A DNA stretch of 64,000 bases. Origin: Gallionellales bacterium GWA2_54_124. GTDB taxonomy: Bacteria; Pseudomonadota; Gammaproteobacteria; Burkholderiales; Gallionellaceae. The position numbers and the translations under genes were made by a program. The stretch's first letter is position 1, and the number at the start of each line of letters is the position of its first letter. Where the stretch lies: assembly GCA_001801025.1 (NCBI GenBank), contig MGWO01000007.1, positions 310,001 through 374,000 of the forward strand. The letters run 5' to 3'. Shown here piece after piece: positions 47,701-58,052 of this stretch. The notes below the pieces were generated by a model. It was given only the letters and a program-made list of their open reading frames with translations, ran no database searches and was not told where the DNA came from.

Positions 47701-48368
47701 TGATACGCTGGATGCATCCGCAACGAGGCATGGTGTCGCCTGCACAATTTATCCCGCTTGCCGAAGAGAACGGCTTGATTTTGCCGGTAGGTGAATGGGT
47801 ACTGAAGACCGCTTGCGATCAACTGAAATTGTGGCAGGATAATGTGCTGACCCGTGAATTGACTCTGGCTGTCAATGTCAGCTCAAAACAATTCAGGCAG
47901 GCAGGCTTTGTTGAGCTAGTGAAAAGCATGTTGCAGAGCAGTGGTGCCAACCCCTCACTGCTTAAACTCGAATTGACGGAAAGTCTGTTGCTGGAAAATG
48001 TTGATGAAATTATCGCCAAGATGAATTAACTCAAGTTGATGGGCATCCATTTTTCGATAGATGATTTCGGCACCGGCTATTCTTCATTGCAATATATAAA
48101 ACGTTTACCGCTGGATCAGTTAAAAATTGATCAGTCTTTTGTGCGCGATATTATGGATGACACCAATGATGCGGCGATTGTACAAACCATCATCGCGATG
48201 AGCAATGCATTAGGCCTGAACGTGATTGCAGAAGGCGTGGAGACACGAGAACAGCGCGCCTTTTTGGATAGTCATGGCTGTCATACGTTCCAGGGATATT
48301 TATTTAGTAAGCCCATTCCGCTTGAGCAATTCGAAATTTTGCTCGCGACAAATAACACGCGTCCGTGA
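44790..48368 (+). pseudogene. MHYT-Cache-PAS-GGDEF-EAL protein with a premature stop in the EAL domain
   Basis: A protein of about 1190 residues interrupted by one in-frame TAA at 48027-48029. Order: MHYT membrane domain with motifs MHFIGM, MHYAGM and MHYTAM (about 45-290), a periplasmic Cache-like domain between two helices (about 310-610), PAS (about 630-745), GGDEF (RLGGDEF, I-site-like RNGD) and EAL. The stop replaces a Leu codon after AKMN; the paralogue at 31915 has TTA there, so one base change (TTA to TAA) explains it. Beyond the stop the frame continues intact with DDFGTGYSSL and AEGVE. The 1079-residue product would keep the cyclase but lose essential EAL residues. A start at 44898 is also possible. 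Confidence 0.85.
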
Positions 48369-48391
48369 TGCCAGCAGAACGGTGAGATGAT

Positions 48392-50554
48392 ATGAAACTT
48401 AAAACCCGGATTTTTATTTTGATGAGCGTGATTTTTGCTGCCTTTATGGTAACAATTGCACTGTATTCGAGCTACCTGGTGACTCAACTCAACGAGCACT
48501 GGGGTGCTCGCGTGACCGAGAAGCAGGTCTTGTTTGACAAACACCGTACCTTGCAACCTTTGTTGCGTGAAATTGGACTGGCCAGGCAGCTGGCAGCTGA
48601 GCCTGCTATGCTTGAAATGGCGCTGCATGAGGGCAGTGTTAAGGCACAGGAGGCTGGAATTGCGGTGCTCGAACAGTATCGTATGAGGTTTCAGGATCAC
48701 AGTTATTTCGCCGCGATTATCAAGTCAGGGCACTACTATTTTAATGACGATGATGCCAAACAGTTTGGCGCGCAACAGTTGCGCTACACGTTGTCGCGAA
48801 AAAATCCCGATGATGCATGGTTTTATGCGACGGTCGAAAGCGATCATGAGTATCAGGTTAACGTCGATCCGGATGCCCATCTGGGCAATGTTAAAGTTTG
48901 GATCAATGTGGCGGTTAAGCAAGGTAACCGGGTCGTGGCAGTCATTGGTACAGGCATCGATATTGGCGAGTTTTTAAAGGGTACGGTCGATGACACACAA
49001 GTGGGTATCGATAACCTGTTTATCGACCGGGATATGGCGGTTCAGTTACATGCGGACCAAACGCTGATTGACTATGCGAGTCTGACTAAAGCGGTCGATC
49101 AGCGCCGCAAGGTGGATGTGCTGTTAAGAGATCCTTCTGATCTGGCGAAATTGCGTGCGGTGATGCATCGTCTGGAATCTGCACCCGATAAAATCGAAAC
49201 GTTGTGGGTTAACTATGAGGGTAGGAAACGACTGTTGGGTGTGGCTTATCTGCCGGCCATCGGCTGGTTCGATTTGACTTTGATCGACGGCGGGTCTTTG
49301 GGATTGTTGGAGCAGTTCTATTTTATTCCCGTCTTTGCGGCTTTATTCCTGCTGGGGTTGCTGGCCACTGGCATCATACTGCATCGGCTGGTATTGAAAC
49401 CGCTATATAAAATGGGCTTGTCCATCGAGCAGATCAAGTCCGGCAACTACGATATCGATGTGCCGCAGACAGGTACGGGTGAAATTGCCGAATTGTCTGC
49501 CGAATTTAAAAATATGCTCGATGTAGTCCGCAACACCAAACATGAGCTGGAAAATACGGTCGCGCATCGTACCGCCCAGTTATCGCTTGAATTGGCCGAG
49601 CGGCGGCGCGCTGAAGACGATTTGCGCCGCTCGGAAACAAAGTTCCGTCAACTTTTCGAGTTGTCGCCTATCGGTCTGGCGATGGTCGATCACGAGACCG
49701 GGAAATTTCTGGAGGTCAATCATTCGGTGTTGGAATCGATAGGTTATAGCAAGGCTGAGTTGCTTGCATTGAACTGTCGGGATGTGACGCCGGCAGAATA
49801 CGAATTTCAGGAACGCGAACAGACAGACAGCTTAAACCGTACCGGCTATTTTGGGCCGACCATCAGGGAATATATGCGTAAGGACGGCAGCCGCTATCCT
49901 ATTGAAATCAGGGGGTTCAGACTAACAGACAGCGATGGGAAAATGGTGGTGTGGGCGATTGTCGAAGATATTACCGAGCGCACCCAGCTTGAGGCGCAGA
50001 TTCGTCAGCTGGCTTACTACGATACCCTCACGCAGTTGCCCAACCGCCGCTTGTTGAATGACCGGATGAATCAGGTGATTGCCTCTTCTCGCCGTAGCGG
50101 ATGTCATGCGGCGCTGATGTTCCTCGATCTGGATAATTTTAAGCCGCTCAACGATACCTATGGTCATGCGGTGGGCGACCTGTTACTGGTTGAAGCTGCG
50201 ACCCGTCTGAAGAATTGCGTGCGCGAGATGGATACGGTAGCACGGTTTGGTGGCGATGAGTTCGTGGTGATGTTAAGCGAGCTGGATAGGGATCAGGCAG
50301 GGTCAGCGGCCGAGGCATTGAATGTAGCTGAAAAAATTCGCTCCGTCCTGTCTCAATCCTATTCCCTGATGATAAGTCGCGAGGAGCGCGTCGATACGCT
50401 GGTTGAGCATCACTGTACCGTGAGTATCGGTGTGGTATTGTTTGCCGATTATGAAGGCAGTCAGGACGAAGTGTTGAAATGGGCGGATGCGGCGATGTAT
50501 CAGGCTAAAGAGGACGGGCGAAACCAAATTCGTTTCTATGAAGCGCCTGTTTGA
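48392..50554 (+). CDS. Cache-HAMP-PAS-GGDEF diguanylate cyclase
   Basis: A 720-residue membrane receptor-type cyclase. Helix 1 (about 7-29), a periplasmic Cache-like domain (30-305), helix 2 (about 310-330), HAMP (about 332-385), a coiled coil, PAS (about 410-530) and GGDEF (about 545-720). The motif RFGGDEF and the inhibitory REMD are intact, so c-di-GMP synthesis controlled from the periplasm is expected. It follows the broken MHYT gene by 23 bases in the same direction and may be co-transcribed. It converges on lpxH, with an 19-base overlap of coding ends. Confidence 0.92.
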   Translation: MKLKTRIFILMSVIFAAFMVTIALYSSYLVTQLNEHWGARVTEKQVLFDKHRTLQPLLREIGLARQLAAEPAMLEMALHEGSVKAQEAGIAVLEQYRMRFQDHSYFAAIIKSGHYYFNDDDAKQFGAQQLRYTLSRKNPDDAWFYATVESDHEYQVNVDPDAHLGNVKVWINVAVKQGNRVVAVIGTGIDIGEFLKGTVDDTQVGIDNLFIDRDMAVQLHADQTLIDYASLTKAVDQRRKVDVLLRDPSDLAKLRAVMHRLESAPDKIETLWVNYEGRKRLLGVAYLPAIGWFDLTLIDGGSLGLLEQFYFIPVFAALFLLGLLATGIILHRLVLKPLYKMGLSIEQIKSGNYDIDVPQTGTGEIAELSAEFKNMLDVVRNTKHELENTVAHRTAQLSLELAERRRAEDDLRRSETKFRQLFELSPIGLAMVDHETGKFLEVNHSVLESIGYSKAELLALNCRDVTPAEYEFQEREQTDSLNRTGYFGPTIREYMRKDGSRYPIEIRGFRLTDSDGKMVVWAIVEDITERTQLEAQIRQLAYYDTLTQLPNRRLLNDRMNQVIASSRRSGCHAALMFLDLDNFKPLNDTYGHAVGDLLLVEAATRLKNCVREMDTVARFGGDEFVVMLSELDRDQAGSAAEALNVAEKIRSVLSQSYSLMISREERVDTLVEHHCTVSIGVVLFADYEGSQDEVLKWADAAMYQAKEDGRNQIRFYEAPV

Positions 50555-51333
50555 CCTGCTGACTTAAATTCAAGCATCCGACAGCCTTGTTCATCGCAGC
50601 GCAGTGCGTTCGCGCAACGATCCCAGTCGCCCAGCACAAGGCGTTCGCATATGTGGCCATCTACCGGGTGCAAATGGCGGCCGGGACGGTGGGTGTGACC
50701 GTGGATCAGGCGTGGATAGTGATGTTCGCGCAGCTGGCTGGTGACGGCAGCCTCGTTGACATCCATGATGGTGCTCGATTTAATTTGTTTTTCAGCCGCG
50801 CTGTGCTGGCGCAACTGTTCGATATAGGCCTTGCGTATGGCGAGGGGTCTTGCTAAAAAATCCTCCTGAAAACCGCTTGAATGAACCTGAATCCTGAAGT
50901 TCTGGTATTCCACATCGTCTGTGCACAGCAGATCGCCGTGACTGAGCAGCGTGGGTGTCCCATACAGGTCGATCAGCGCAGGATCGGCGAGCAGGGTGGC
51001 TGAGCACGCGGCCGCCAGCGCCTCTCCCATCAGCAAGTCGCGATTGCCGTGCATCAGGTAGACGCTGTTCAGGCTGCTTAATGCGTTGATGACCCGCTGG
51101 TGGAACGGGTCGTGCAGATCGTCATCCCCTGCCCAGTATTCGAACAGGTCGCCTAAAATGTAGAGCGCATCGGCATGTCTCGCTTCATTTGCAATGAAAT
51201 GAAAAAAAGCCGCCGTACTGTGGGTATGGTCGGGGCTTAAATGCAGGTCGGAGATGAGTAAGGAGTGAGGATGTTGGATTGAGGATTGTGGCAAAACCAC
51301 TGCGCCGCTTTTCATTCGATCCTCAATCCTCAT
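50536..51333 (-). CDS. lpxH: UDP-2,3-diacylglucosamine diphosphatase
   Basis: Lipid A pathway enzyme that hydrolyses UDP-diacylglucosamine to lipid X. Metal motifs: SDLHLSPD, LGDLFEYW, HGNRDLLMG, SHGD and HGHTHRPG. The conserved protein begins at about residue 24 (LLISDLHL); the preceding codons lie in intergenic element E. Possible starts are ATG 51333, ATG 51315 and GTG 51300, and the AGGA-type binding sites of the first two belong to the repeat arm. The linkage ppiB-lpxH is as in E. coli. The second LpxH-like gene at 43.9 kb belongs to another subgroup. Confidence 0.93.
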   Translation of the reverse strand: MRIEDRMKSGAVVLPQSSIQHPHSLLISDLHLSPDHTHSTAAFFHFIANEARHADALYILGDLFEYWAGDDDLHDPFHQRVINALSSLNSVYLMHGNRDLLMGEALAAACSATLLADPALIDLYGTPTLLSHGDLLCTDDVEYQNFRIQVHSSGFQEDFLARPLAIRKAYIEQLRQHSAAEKQIKSSTIMDVNEAAVTSQLREHHYPRLIHGHTHRPGRHLHPVDGHICERLVLGDWDRCANALRCDEQGCRMLEFKSAGQTGAS

Positions 51334-51347
51334 TCGTCAATCCTTAT
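51261..51347 (-). repeat. Intergenic inverted-repeat element E (ppiB to lpxH)
   Basis: On the minus strand: purine arm AAGGATTGACGAATGAGGATTGAGGATCG starting at the ppiB stop, loop GAAAAGCGGCGCAGTGGTTTTG, pyrimidine arm CAATCCTCAATCCAACATCCTCACTCC. ATTGAGGATTG pairs perfectly with CAATCCTCAAT. Unlike the other elements most of it lies inside the reading frame of the downstream gene, lpxH. Confidence 0.75.
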
Positions 51348-51928
51348 TGAACTACTTCCGCTTTAGTGATGATAACGTCTTCCTTAGGCACGTCCTGATG
51401 GCCGCCCTTGCTGCCGGTTTTAACCTTGCGGATCGCATCTACGACATCCATGCCTTCGATGACTTTGCCGAATACGCAATAGCCCCAGCCGTCTTGTCCC
51501 GGATAGTTCAGGAAGCTGTTGTCATCGCCCGTGTTGATGAAGAATTGTGCTGTGGCTGAGTGCGGTTCGCCCGTGCGCGCCATCGCGATCGTGTACTTGT
51601 CGTTTTTCAGGCCATTTGCAGCCTCATTTTTGATCGGTGCATTAACCTTTTTCTGATGCAGTCCGGGTTCGAAACCGCCGCCCTGAATCATGAAGCTTGC
51701 GATCACGCGATGGAAAATCGTGTTTTCATAAAAGCCTGCATTAACATAGTCGAGAAAATTCTGGACGGTTGCAGGTGCTTTTTCAGCATCCAGTTGCAAA
51801 GTGATAACGCCGTGATTCGTATGTAATTTGACCATTTTTTGTTTGCCTTGAGTTAAAGAATACGAGGATTGCATCATCCCGCACAAAAGCAGTGCGAGCA
51901 GCGCGGAGAATAGTTTGTTCAGTGTCAT
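51344..51928 (-). CDS. ppiB: Peptidyl-prolyl cis-trans isomerase, cyclophilin type, probably periplasmic
   Basis: A cyclophilin of 194 residues. The catalytic domain (from [16 protein letters not shown], about residue 32) has [13 protein letters not shown] and the [11 protein letters not shown] active-site strand. The listed start, ATG 51928, overlaps the stop of the L,D-transpeptidase gene (ATGA) behind GAAGG, and gives a signal peptide ([20 protein letters not shown]). An internal ATG at 51835 would give the usual cytoplasmic form; both could be made. The coupling to two periplasmic proteins favours the exported form. Confidence 0.92.
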   Translation of the reverse strand: MTLNKLFSALLALLLCGMMQSSYSLTQGKQKMVKLHTNHGVITLQLDAEKAPATVQNFLDYVNAGFYENTIFHRVIASFMIQGGGFEPGLHQKKVNAPIKNEAANGLKNDKYTIAMARTGEPHSATAQFFINTGDDNSFLNYPGQDGWGYCVFGKVIEGMDVVDAIRKVKTGSKGGHQDVPKEDVIITKAEVVQ

Positions 51929-53088
51929 GCCGAGCCTTCATAGATGATTTGCCAGCGATTGTTCTGCTTGAGCCAGTACTGGCGTTTTTTCATGCGATTG
52001 GACAGGTTGCTGCTGCTGTAGTCCTGATCGAAATTGACCACTACCATGCCCGGTTGTTGCGGGTAGGTAAACAGGCTCACGTCGCCCAGATTGACCTTGA
52101 TCCAGGATTTTCCGGCATTGACCGATTGCTTCTGCTTCGCCCAGGCGTCGTAGTTGGTGTTGTCGCTGTTGAAATTGCGCGCGTAGTGTTTCAGATAGGC
52201 ATTGGTGTCCATGCTGGCCCAGTCCTGACGCCATTGTTCAATTTCGCGCAGCAGGGCGGTCTTGTCAGTGGTGTCCTGGTCGGTACTCCAAGCCATTTTG
52301 TTGGTGATGATGACCGGGGTGATGCCAACTTGCAGATAAGGTGCCAGTTTGTTCAGGTCGTCGTTGTTAAGTACGACGCAGCCGTTGCTTGCGCGAGGCG
52401 GGCGGCTGTAGGTGTCGCTGGGCGTGCCATGCAGCCAGATGCCGCTGCCGGTGCGGTTGTTCTTTTTATCCCATTCATTGGGGTAGCTCAGCGGAAAGGC
52501 GCCGCTGCCGTACATGTCGGCCAGCTGGTTTTTCGGTAGATTGGCCTGAACGAAGTACACGCCCAGCGGGGTGCGCTGATCACCCGTGGAAACTTTTTCG
52601 GTGCCGAGCTTACCTATCGTGACGTAAAAATCGGTCACATAGCGCGGCACCCCTCTGACGTTTTCATACACGTACAGCGTCGAGCGGCTGGTGTCGACCA
52701 CCAGTGCATATTTCTGCTGTGCATTGAGTTGCCACAGGTACTGAGGTGCGTGCAGGGTTTGCGGCTGAGCCTGAGCACGCTGGATACGCACCCGTGCTTC
52801 ATCGCGCAGATCCTGAATCTTGTCACCTGAGGCGCGTGTCGCGCCGCCGCCCATGCTGTTAATCGCGCCCGCTTTGGCCATCAGCAAATCGCCTTTGACC
52901 AGTTGCGCCAGTTTGTAGTTGGGATTGACGCGCAGCAGGCTGTCCACTTCGTTCATCGCGATGTCGAGTCGGTTATTCTTGATCGCGATTAAGCTTTTTG
53001 CGAGTTTGACCTCAGTCGCGCGCGAGTCGGTCTCCGCGTGTACCGTGCTCGCTATCAGGCTGCATAACAGGAGGGTCGTCAGGCGCAT
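51925..53088 (-). CDS. L,D-transpeptidase (YkuD) with C-terminal NTF2-like domain
   Basis: A 387-residue exported protein with signal peptide (to AETDS). After a helical region (about 25-110) comes the YkuD catalytic domain (about 125-260) with the motif His220 to Cys237 ([18 protein letters not shown]), whose cysteine forms the acyl intermediate in cross-linking or anchoring to peptidoglycan. The last about 115 residues form a Cds6/NTF2-like domain ([21 protein letters not shown]) that also ends the preceding TPR protein. It overlaps that gene by one base and ppiB by 4, forming one operon. Confidence 0.93.
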   Translation of the reverse strand: MRLTTLLLCSLIASTVHAETDSRATEVKLAKSLIAIKNNRLDIAMNEVDSLLRVNPNYKLAQLVKGDLLMAKAGAINSMGGGATRASGDKIQDLRDEARVRIQRAQAQPQTLHAPQYLWQLNAQQKYALVVDTSRSTLYVYENVRGVPRYVTDFYVTIGKLGTEKVSTGDQRTPLGVYFVQANLPKNQLADMYGSGAFPLSYPNEWDKKNNRTGSGIWLHGTPSDTYSRPPRASNGCVVLNNDDLNKLAPYLQVGITPVIITNKMAWSTDQDTTDKTALLREIEQWRQDWASMDTNAYLKHYARNFNSDNTNYDAWAKQKQSVNAGKSWIKVNLGDVSLFTYPQQPGMVVVNFDQDYSSSNLSNRMKKRQYWLKQNNRWQIIYEGSA

Positions 53089-54164
53089 CAGCGGGTACGC
53101 TCTTCCTGAATCAGCCAGTTGTTGCCCGATTTAACCATCAGCATGGTTTTTCCGCCGTTTGCCTTGAAATTGCTGGCGCGATAGTTCTGGCGAAACTTGA
53201 CGGTCGCATGAGTGCTGTCGGTGAAATCAACTGCGATATTGGTGACTTGGACCTCAATGTGTTTGGGGCGGGTGATGCGCTCTTTGCGCGTCTCGGCCCA
53301 GGCTTTGCGGCTTTCGCCATCCGGCGTGTCAAAGTCAGGGGCGTAGTGTGCCAGATATTTTTTTACGTTCTGGTCAGACCAGGCATCGGCCCAGCTTTCG
53401 ACCGCTTGTTGAACTGCACGAGCTTTGTCCGATAGGGCGGGTGCTTCAGTGGTCGTCTTGCCTGTCACCTTAGCGGTTGTTACTGGTGCGGGCGCTGGTG
53501 CGGCTGGCGCAACAGGTTTTGCCACTGCGGCAACGGGTGCCGCTACGACAGGTGCTGCGGCTGCAACCGGTTTTGCAATAGGCGCGGCTTCTGCAAAAGG
53601 GCGGCCAGGCATAGCAGGATTGCGTGCTACAGAGGGTTTGTTGCGAGGCTTGTCCGAAAACAAGTCCTTAATCATTGCAAGCTTGGTCTGAGTTGTCGTA
53701 TTGCCGCTATCGAGTTGCAATGCGCGATCGTAGGCCTGACTTGCCATTTTGGCGTAGATATCGCCCAGGTTTTCATGTGCGGTTGCATAGCTGGGGTGAG
53801 TGCGTATGGCCATTTCCAGCGATGATTTGGCTTTGTCGTACTGGCTTTGGCTTGCATACAGTACCGCAAGATTGTTGTAAGGCTCCGGCAGCTCCGGATA
53901 GTCCAGAGTCAGATCTGTGAAGATTTTGATCGCGTCGGCGATCTTGCCCTGTTCGGTCAGTATCAGTCCCTTGAGGAAACGGCCCTGAGCATCACGGGGT
54001 TTATTGGCCAGATAATTGTTGACCTTGTTCAGTGCCGGGGTTTGCTGACCTTGTTTGAATAACTGGGTAGCATCCTGTAGCTCATCTGCGTGCAGGGCAA
54101 AGCTGACACTTAACATGACGGTCAACAGCGCGGCGGATAGAGGGAAACGGTTCAATATATTCAT
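53088..54164 (-). CDS. TPR-repeat protein with C-terminal NTF2-like domain
   Basis: A 358-residue exported protein: signal peptide (to ALHADEL), three to four TPR units (about 30-165), a long Ala/Pro/Val linker (about 185-245, with AAAPVVAAPVAAVAKPVAPAA) and a C-terminal NTF2-like domain (AVESWADAWSDQNVKKYLAHY to the end) homologous to the one in the next gene. ATG at 54164 gives a normal signal peptide; the frame opens at 54230. It is the first gene of the operon TPR - L,D-transpeptidase - ppiB - lpxH and may bring partners to the transpeptidase (inference). Confidence 0.88.
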   Translation of the reverse strand: MNILNRFPLSAALLTVMLSVSFALHADELQDATQLFKQGQQTPALNKVNNYLANKPRDAQGRFLKGLILTEQGKIADAIKIFTDLTLDYPELPEPYNNLAVLYASQSQYDKAKSSLEMAIRTHPSYATAHENLGDIYAKMASQAYDRALQLDSGNTTTQTKLAMIKDLFSDKPRNKPSVARNPAMPGRPFAEAAPIAKPVAAAAPVVAAPVAAVAKPVAPAAPAPAPVTTAKVTGKTTTEAPALSDKARAVQQAVESWADAWSDQNVKKYLAHYAPDFDTPDGESRKAWAETRKERITRPKHIEVQVTNIAVDFTDSTHATVKFRQNYRASNFKANGGKTMLMVKSGNNWLIQEERTR

Positions 54165-54375
54165 CGGTAATTCAGATCCTGTGGGTGCGCGATGAGATGC
54201 GCTGGCATGACTAGCCGTGAATTCTACCAAATATTCGATGTGTTTTCACATAGTTAATGCATGTTGCCGCGCATCTGATGGAGTGAATTGTGTTTTTTCG
54301 GGTAAAATCGCCGCAGAAAATGAGAAATTTTGTGTAACTTTCAGATAATTCAATCAAGATACAAGAGAGTCCAGT

Positions 54376-56037
54376 ATGAGCAGTACGCCTGTCGCAGCTT
54401 CCAATTTCATTCGCACCATCATCGACGGCGATCTTGCCTCAGGTCGTCACAGCAGCATCGTCACGCGTTTCCCGCCCGAGCCTAACGGTTATCTGCATGT
54501 CGGTCACGCCAAATCCATCTGTCTGAATTTTGGTCTGGCGCGGGATTATCAGGGCAAGTGCAATCTGCGTTTCGATGATACCAATCCTGAGAAGGAGAGC
54601 GAAGAATATGCGCTGTCGATACAGGAGGATGTGCGCTGGCTGGGCTTTGAGTGGGATGGGGCGGTGCACTGGGCATCGGACTATTTCGATGATCTGTATA
54701 ACTTCGCCGTTGAGTTGATCAATAAGGGGCTGGCCTATGTCGACGATTTGACACCGGAGGAAATGCGCGAATATCGCGGCACACTCAAAGAGGCGGGGCG
54801 CAACAGCCCGTATCGCGATCGTACGGTCGCGGATAATCTGGCGTTGTTTGCGCAAATGAAGGCGGGCGAATTTGCCGATGGCGAAAAGGTGCTGCGCGCT
54901 AAAATCGATATGGCATCAAGCAACATCAATATGCGCGACCCTGCGATTTACCGCATTCGTCGCGCGCACCATATCCGCACCGGCGACAAATGGTGCATCT
55001 ACCCGATGTACGATTACACGCACTGCATCTCCGATGCTTTGGAGGGCATCACGCACTCGATCTGTACACTGGAATTCGAGGATCACAGGCCGCTGTACGA
55101 CTGGGTGCTGGATAACCTTTCGATCGCATGCCATCCGCGTCAGTACGAATTTTCGCGTCTGGAGTTGCAATACACGATCACAAGCAAGCGCAAGCTGTTG
55201 CAGCTGGTGACCTCGAAGCGGGTGCACGGCTGGGACGATCCGCGCATGCCAACCATCAGCGGGATGCGCCGCCGCGGTTACACGCCTGAAGGCATACGCG
55301 AGTTTGCCAAACGCATCGGCGTATCGAAAAGCGGTAACAATGTTGATATGGCGGTGATGGAAGGCGCGATCCGCGAAGATCTGGAGGCGATTGCGCCGCG
55401 CGTGGTGGCGGTGATCAATCCGCTCAAGGTGACCATCACCAACTATGAGGGGGCATTAACACGCGAGGCGGATTTTCATCCGCAGCATCCCGAATTCGGC
55501 AGTCGCATGGTTGCTTTCGGCCCCGAACTTGTCATCGAAGCCGATGATTTTGCCGAGGTGCCGCCTGATGGCTGGAAGCGTCTGACGCTGGGCGGCGAGA
55601 TTCGGCTGCGCCACAGCTATGTGATGCGCTGCGATGAGGCGATCAAGGACGCGGCAGGAAATGTTGTCGAACTGCGTTGCAGCATCGATCATGCGACGCT
55701 GGGCAAAAATCCTGAAGGCCGCAAGGTCAAAGGCGTGATCCATTTTCTGTCGGTAGAGCACGCGCTGCCCGCCGAAATCCGTTTGTATGACCGGCTGTTT
55801 ACCGTGGCAGAACCCGATGCGGACAAGGATGTGGATTTTTTCACCTATTTGAATCCCGAGTCATTGACCGTGGTGCAAGGCTATGTCGAGGCGGTCGTGC
55901 AGGATGCCGCACCCGAAACCCGCTATCAGTTCGAACGTCTGGGCTACTTCTGTACCGATCGACGGGACCATCAGGCCGGAGGCCGTCTGGTGTTCAATCG
56001 CACGGTGACGCTGAAAGATTCCTGGACGAAACCATGA
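54376..56037 (+). CDS. glnS: Glutaminyl-tRNA synthetase
   Basis: Class I synthetase charging tRNA-Gln, 553 residues. HIGH region [16 protein letters not shown] (about 34-49), the KMSKS equivalent in the [11 protein letters not shown] segment, and the C-terminal anticodon-binding beta-barrels are present. The acid [10 protein letters not shown] and [17 protein letters not shown] segments distinguish it from GluRS. The 145 bases to the divergent TPR gene contain TAAAAT (54303-54308), which could be a -10, without a good -35. Its stop overlaps the next start by 4 bases. Confidence 0.97.
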   Translation: MSSTPVAASNFIRTIIDGDLASGRHSSIVTRFPPEPNGYLHVGHAKSICLNFGLARDYQGKCNLRFDDTNPEKESEEYALSIQEDVRWLGFEWDGAVHWASDYFDDLYNFAVELINKGLAYVDDLTPEEMREYRGTLKEAGRNSPYRDRTVADNLALFAQMKAGEFADGEKVLRAKIDMASSNINMRDPAIYRIRRAHHIRTGDKWCIYPMYDYTHCISDALEGITHSICTLEFEDHRPLYDWVLDNLSIACHPRQYEFSRLELQYTITSKRKLLQLVTSKRVHGWDDPRMPTISGMRRRGYTPEGIREFAKRIGVSKSGNNVDMAVMEGAIREDLEAIAPRVVAVINPLKVTITNYEGALTREADFHPQHPEFGSRMVAFGPELVIEADDFAEVPPDGWKRLTLGGEIRLRHSYVMRCDEAIKDAAGNVVELRCSIDHATLGKNPEGRKVKGVIHFLSVEHALPAEIRLYDRLFTVAEPDADKDVDFFTYLNPESLTVVQGYVEAVVQDAAPETRYQFERLGYFCTDRRDHQAGGRLVFNRTVTLKDSWTKP

Positions 56038-56378
56038 ACGAGATCGTGCCGGGCGAACTTCAGATGAAATCACTGAAGAGCCTGACTCAGGCGGTGTACA
56101 TACTGTATGCCCTGTCGTATTTCACGGGCATCACCGCCATTGTCGGCATCATCATCAATTACGTAAAAATTGAGGAGGTTGCCGGCACCTGGCTGGAGAG
56201 CCATTTTCGCTGGCAGATGCGCACTTTCTGGTTCGGTCTGCTGTGGGCCGTGATCGGTACCGCAACGATTGTGATACTGGCGGGTTTTGCCATTCTGTTC
56301 GCCAACTTTTGCTGGATCATTTACCGCATTGTCAAAGGCTGGCTCAACCTCAATGACAATAAACCGATGACTTTTTGA
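56034..56378 (+). CDS. DUF4870-like membrane protein
   Basis: A 114-residue protein with about three membrane segments (about 18-42, 62-85, 86-102) resembling the DUF4870/Tic20-like family: the segment [15 protein letters not shown] after the first helix is typical. The function of the family is unknown. ATG overlaps the glnS stop (ATGA), and the stop lies 2 bases before the cysS ATG, so it sits inside an aminoacyl-tRNA synthetase operon. Confidence 0.85.
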   Translation: MNEIVPGELQMKSLKSLTQAVYILYALSYFTGITAIVGIIINYVKIEEVAGTWLESHFRWQMRTFWFGLLWAVIGTATIVILAGFAILFANFCWIIYRIVKGWLNLNDNKPMTF

Positions 56379-56380
56379 AT

Positions 56381-57751
56381 ATGTTAAAAATATACAATAC
56401 CTTAGCCCGAGATAAGCAGGAATTTGTCTCCATCGAACCGAATGTGGTGCGCATGTATGTGTGCGGCATGACAGTGTACGACTATTGCCATCTGGGGCAC
56501 GCCCGCGTGATGGTGGTGTTCGACATGGTGTATCGCTGGTTCAAGGCGTCCGGCTACGATATAACTTATGTGCGAAATATTACCGACATCGACGATAAAA
56601 TTATCCGGCGTGCTGCGGAAAATAATGAATCTATTCATTCGCTTACGCAGAAGTTTGTCGATGCGATGCACGCGGATGCCGATGCGCTCGGGGTTACGCG
56701 TCCCGATCACGAGCCGCGTGCGACGCAATATGTGCCGGAAATGCTGGAAATGATTGCGAAGCTGGAGGCGAACGGACTGGCTTATCTGGCCGCCGACGGG
56801 GATGTGAACTATGCGGTGCGCAAATTCGAGGGCTACGGCAAACTGTCCGGCAAGTCGCTGGAAGATTTGCGCGCAGGGGAGCGCGTCGAGGTGACCGAAG
56901 GGAAAAACGATCCGCTCGACTTCGTGCTGTGGAAACACGCAAGGGACGATGAGGCCGAGGAGGTCAAGTGGGATTCCAAATGGGGGCGCGGGCGTCCGGG
57001 CTGGCATATTGAATGTTCGGCGATGGGGTCGAAATTGCTGGGTGAGCATTTCGACATCCACGGTGGCGGCGCGGATTTGCAGTTTCCTCACCACGAGAAC
57101 GAAATCGCGCAGTCCGAAGGCGCGCATCAGTGCAGTTACGTCAATTACTGGATGCATAACGGTTTCGTGCGCGTGGACAACGAGAAGATGTCCAAGTCGC
57201 TGGGTAACTTTTTCACCATCCGTGAGGTGTTGAAGCAGTACGACGCCGAAGTGGTGCGTTTCTTCATTCTGCGCGCGCATTACCGCAGTCCGCTCAATTA
57301 TTCCGATGCGCATCTGGACGATGCTAAAAAAGCGCTGGACAGGTTGTACACGGCGCTCAAGTCGGGATCGGCGAGCGACGAGCGTGTAGTGGATTGGAAT
57401 GAAGCCTATGCGGTGCGCTTTAAGGCTGCGATGGACGACGATTTCAACACAGCCGAAGCGATTGCCGTTTTGTTCGAGCTGGCCAATGACGTGAACCGCA
57501 GCCAGTCGGAAAATGCAGCCGCACAACTCAAGGCGCTGGGCGCGGTGCTGGGCCTGCTCGAACGCGACCCCTTGGTATTCTTGCAAGGCGCAGGTTCCGA
57601 CGATGCGCAGATTGTCGGGAAAATCGCCGCGCGCAACGCCGCCAAACTGGCTAAGAACTACGCGGAGGCCGACCGTATTCGCAAAGCGCTATTAGCTGAT
57701 GGCATTGTGCTGGAAGACAGCGCAGCAGGAACTAACTGGCGGCGGGTGTAG
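56381..57751 (+). CDS. cysS: Cysteinyl-tRNA synthetase
   Basis: Class I monomeric synthetase for tRNA-Cys, 456 residues. Zinc site: Cys in [19 protein letters not shown] and HHEN; HIGH as HLGHAR; KMSKS as [13 protein letters not shown] at 56381 fits the family start ([15 protein letters not shown]); a TTG two codons earlier is in frame. No Shine-Dalgarno sequence is evident, so translation may depend on coupling to the preceding gene. A 394-codon frame on the opposite strand inside it is a shadow. Downstream begins a region of REP-like repeats. Confidence 0.97.
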   Translation: MLKIYNTLARDKQEFVSIEPNVVRMYVCGMTVYDYCHLGHARVMVVFDMVYRWFKASGYDITYVRNITDIDDKIIRRAAENNESIHSLTQKFVDAMHADADALGVTRPDHEPRATQYVPEMLEMIAKLEANGLAYLAADGDVNYAVRKFEGYGKLSGKSLEDLRAGERVEVTEGKNDPLDFVLWKHARDDEAEEVKWDSKWGRGRPGWHIECSAMGSKLLGEHFDIHGGGADLQFPHHENEIAQSEGAHQCSYVNYWMHNGFVRVDNEKMSKSLGNFFTIREVLKQYDAEVVRFFILRAHYRSPLNYSDAHLDDAKKALDRLYTALKSGSASDERVVDWNEAYAVRFKAAMDDDFNTAEAIAVLFELANDVNRSQSENAAAQLKALGAVLGLLERDPLVFLQGAGSDDAQIVGKIAARNAAKLAKNYAEADRIRKALLADGIVLEDSAAGTNWRRV

Positions 57752-57795
57752 TTACCCAGCAACCGCTTCGCGGATTGTTTCCGCTGCCCATCAGC

Positions 57796-58052
57796 AAATT
57801 AGGGTCACGAATTAGGGTCGAATTAGGGTCGAATTAGGGTCGAATTAGGGTCGAATTAGGGTCGAATTAGGGTCGAATTAGGGTCATAGGTCAAATTAGG
57901 GTAGGTCAAATTAGGGTCAGACTCGATTTCAAATTAGGGTCAGACTCGATTTCAAATTAGGGTCAGACTCGATTTATTTGATAGGGTCGAATTAGGGTCA
58001 GACTCGATTCGAATTAGGGTCGATTCGAATTAGGGTCAGACTCGATTTATTC
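57796..58052 (+). repeat. REP-like repeat cluster, left of the transposase gene
   Basis: Seven perfect tandem copies of the 11-base unit GAATTAGGGTC (57809-57885) are followed by five copies of the longer form AATTAGGGTCAGACTCGAT, three of them in a 23-base tandem. The transposase stop codon lies in the last copy. Together with cysS end spacing this region is about 295 bases long and holds no other gene. Confidence 0.9.

Noticed and set aside
56402..57586. A 394-codon open frame on the minus strand inside cysS
   Set aside because: It is entirely antisense to a clearly conserved gene and has the His/Arg/Gln-rich composition of a shadow frame.
57752..57795. Terminator after cysS
   Set aside because: CCGC-TTC-GCGG is only a 4-bp stem and no T run follows.
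57809..57885. CRISPR-like array
   Set aside because: The repeats are 11 bases, directly joined, without spacers and without cas genes; they belong to the REP-like family of the neighbouring transposase.
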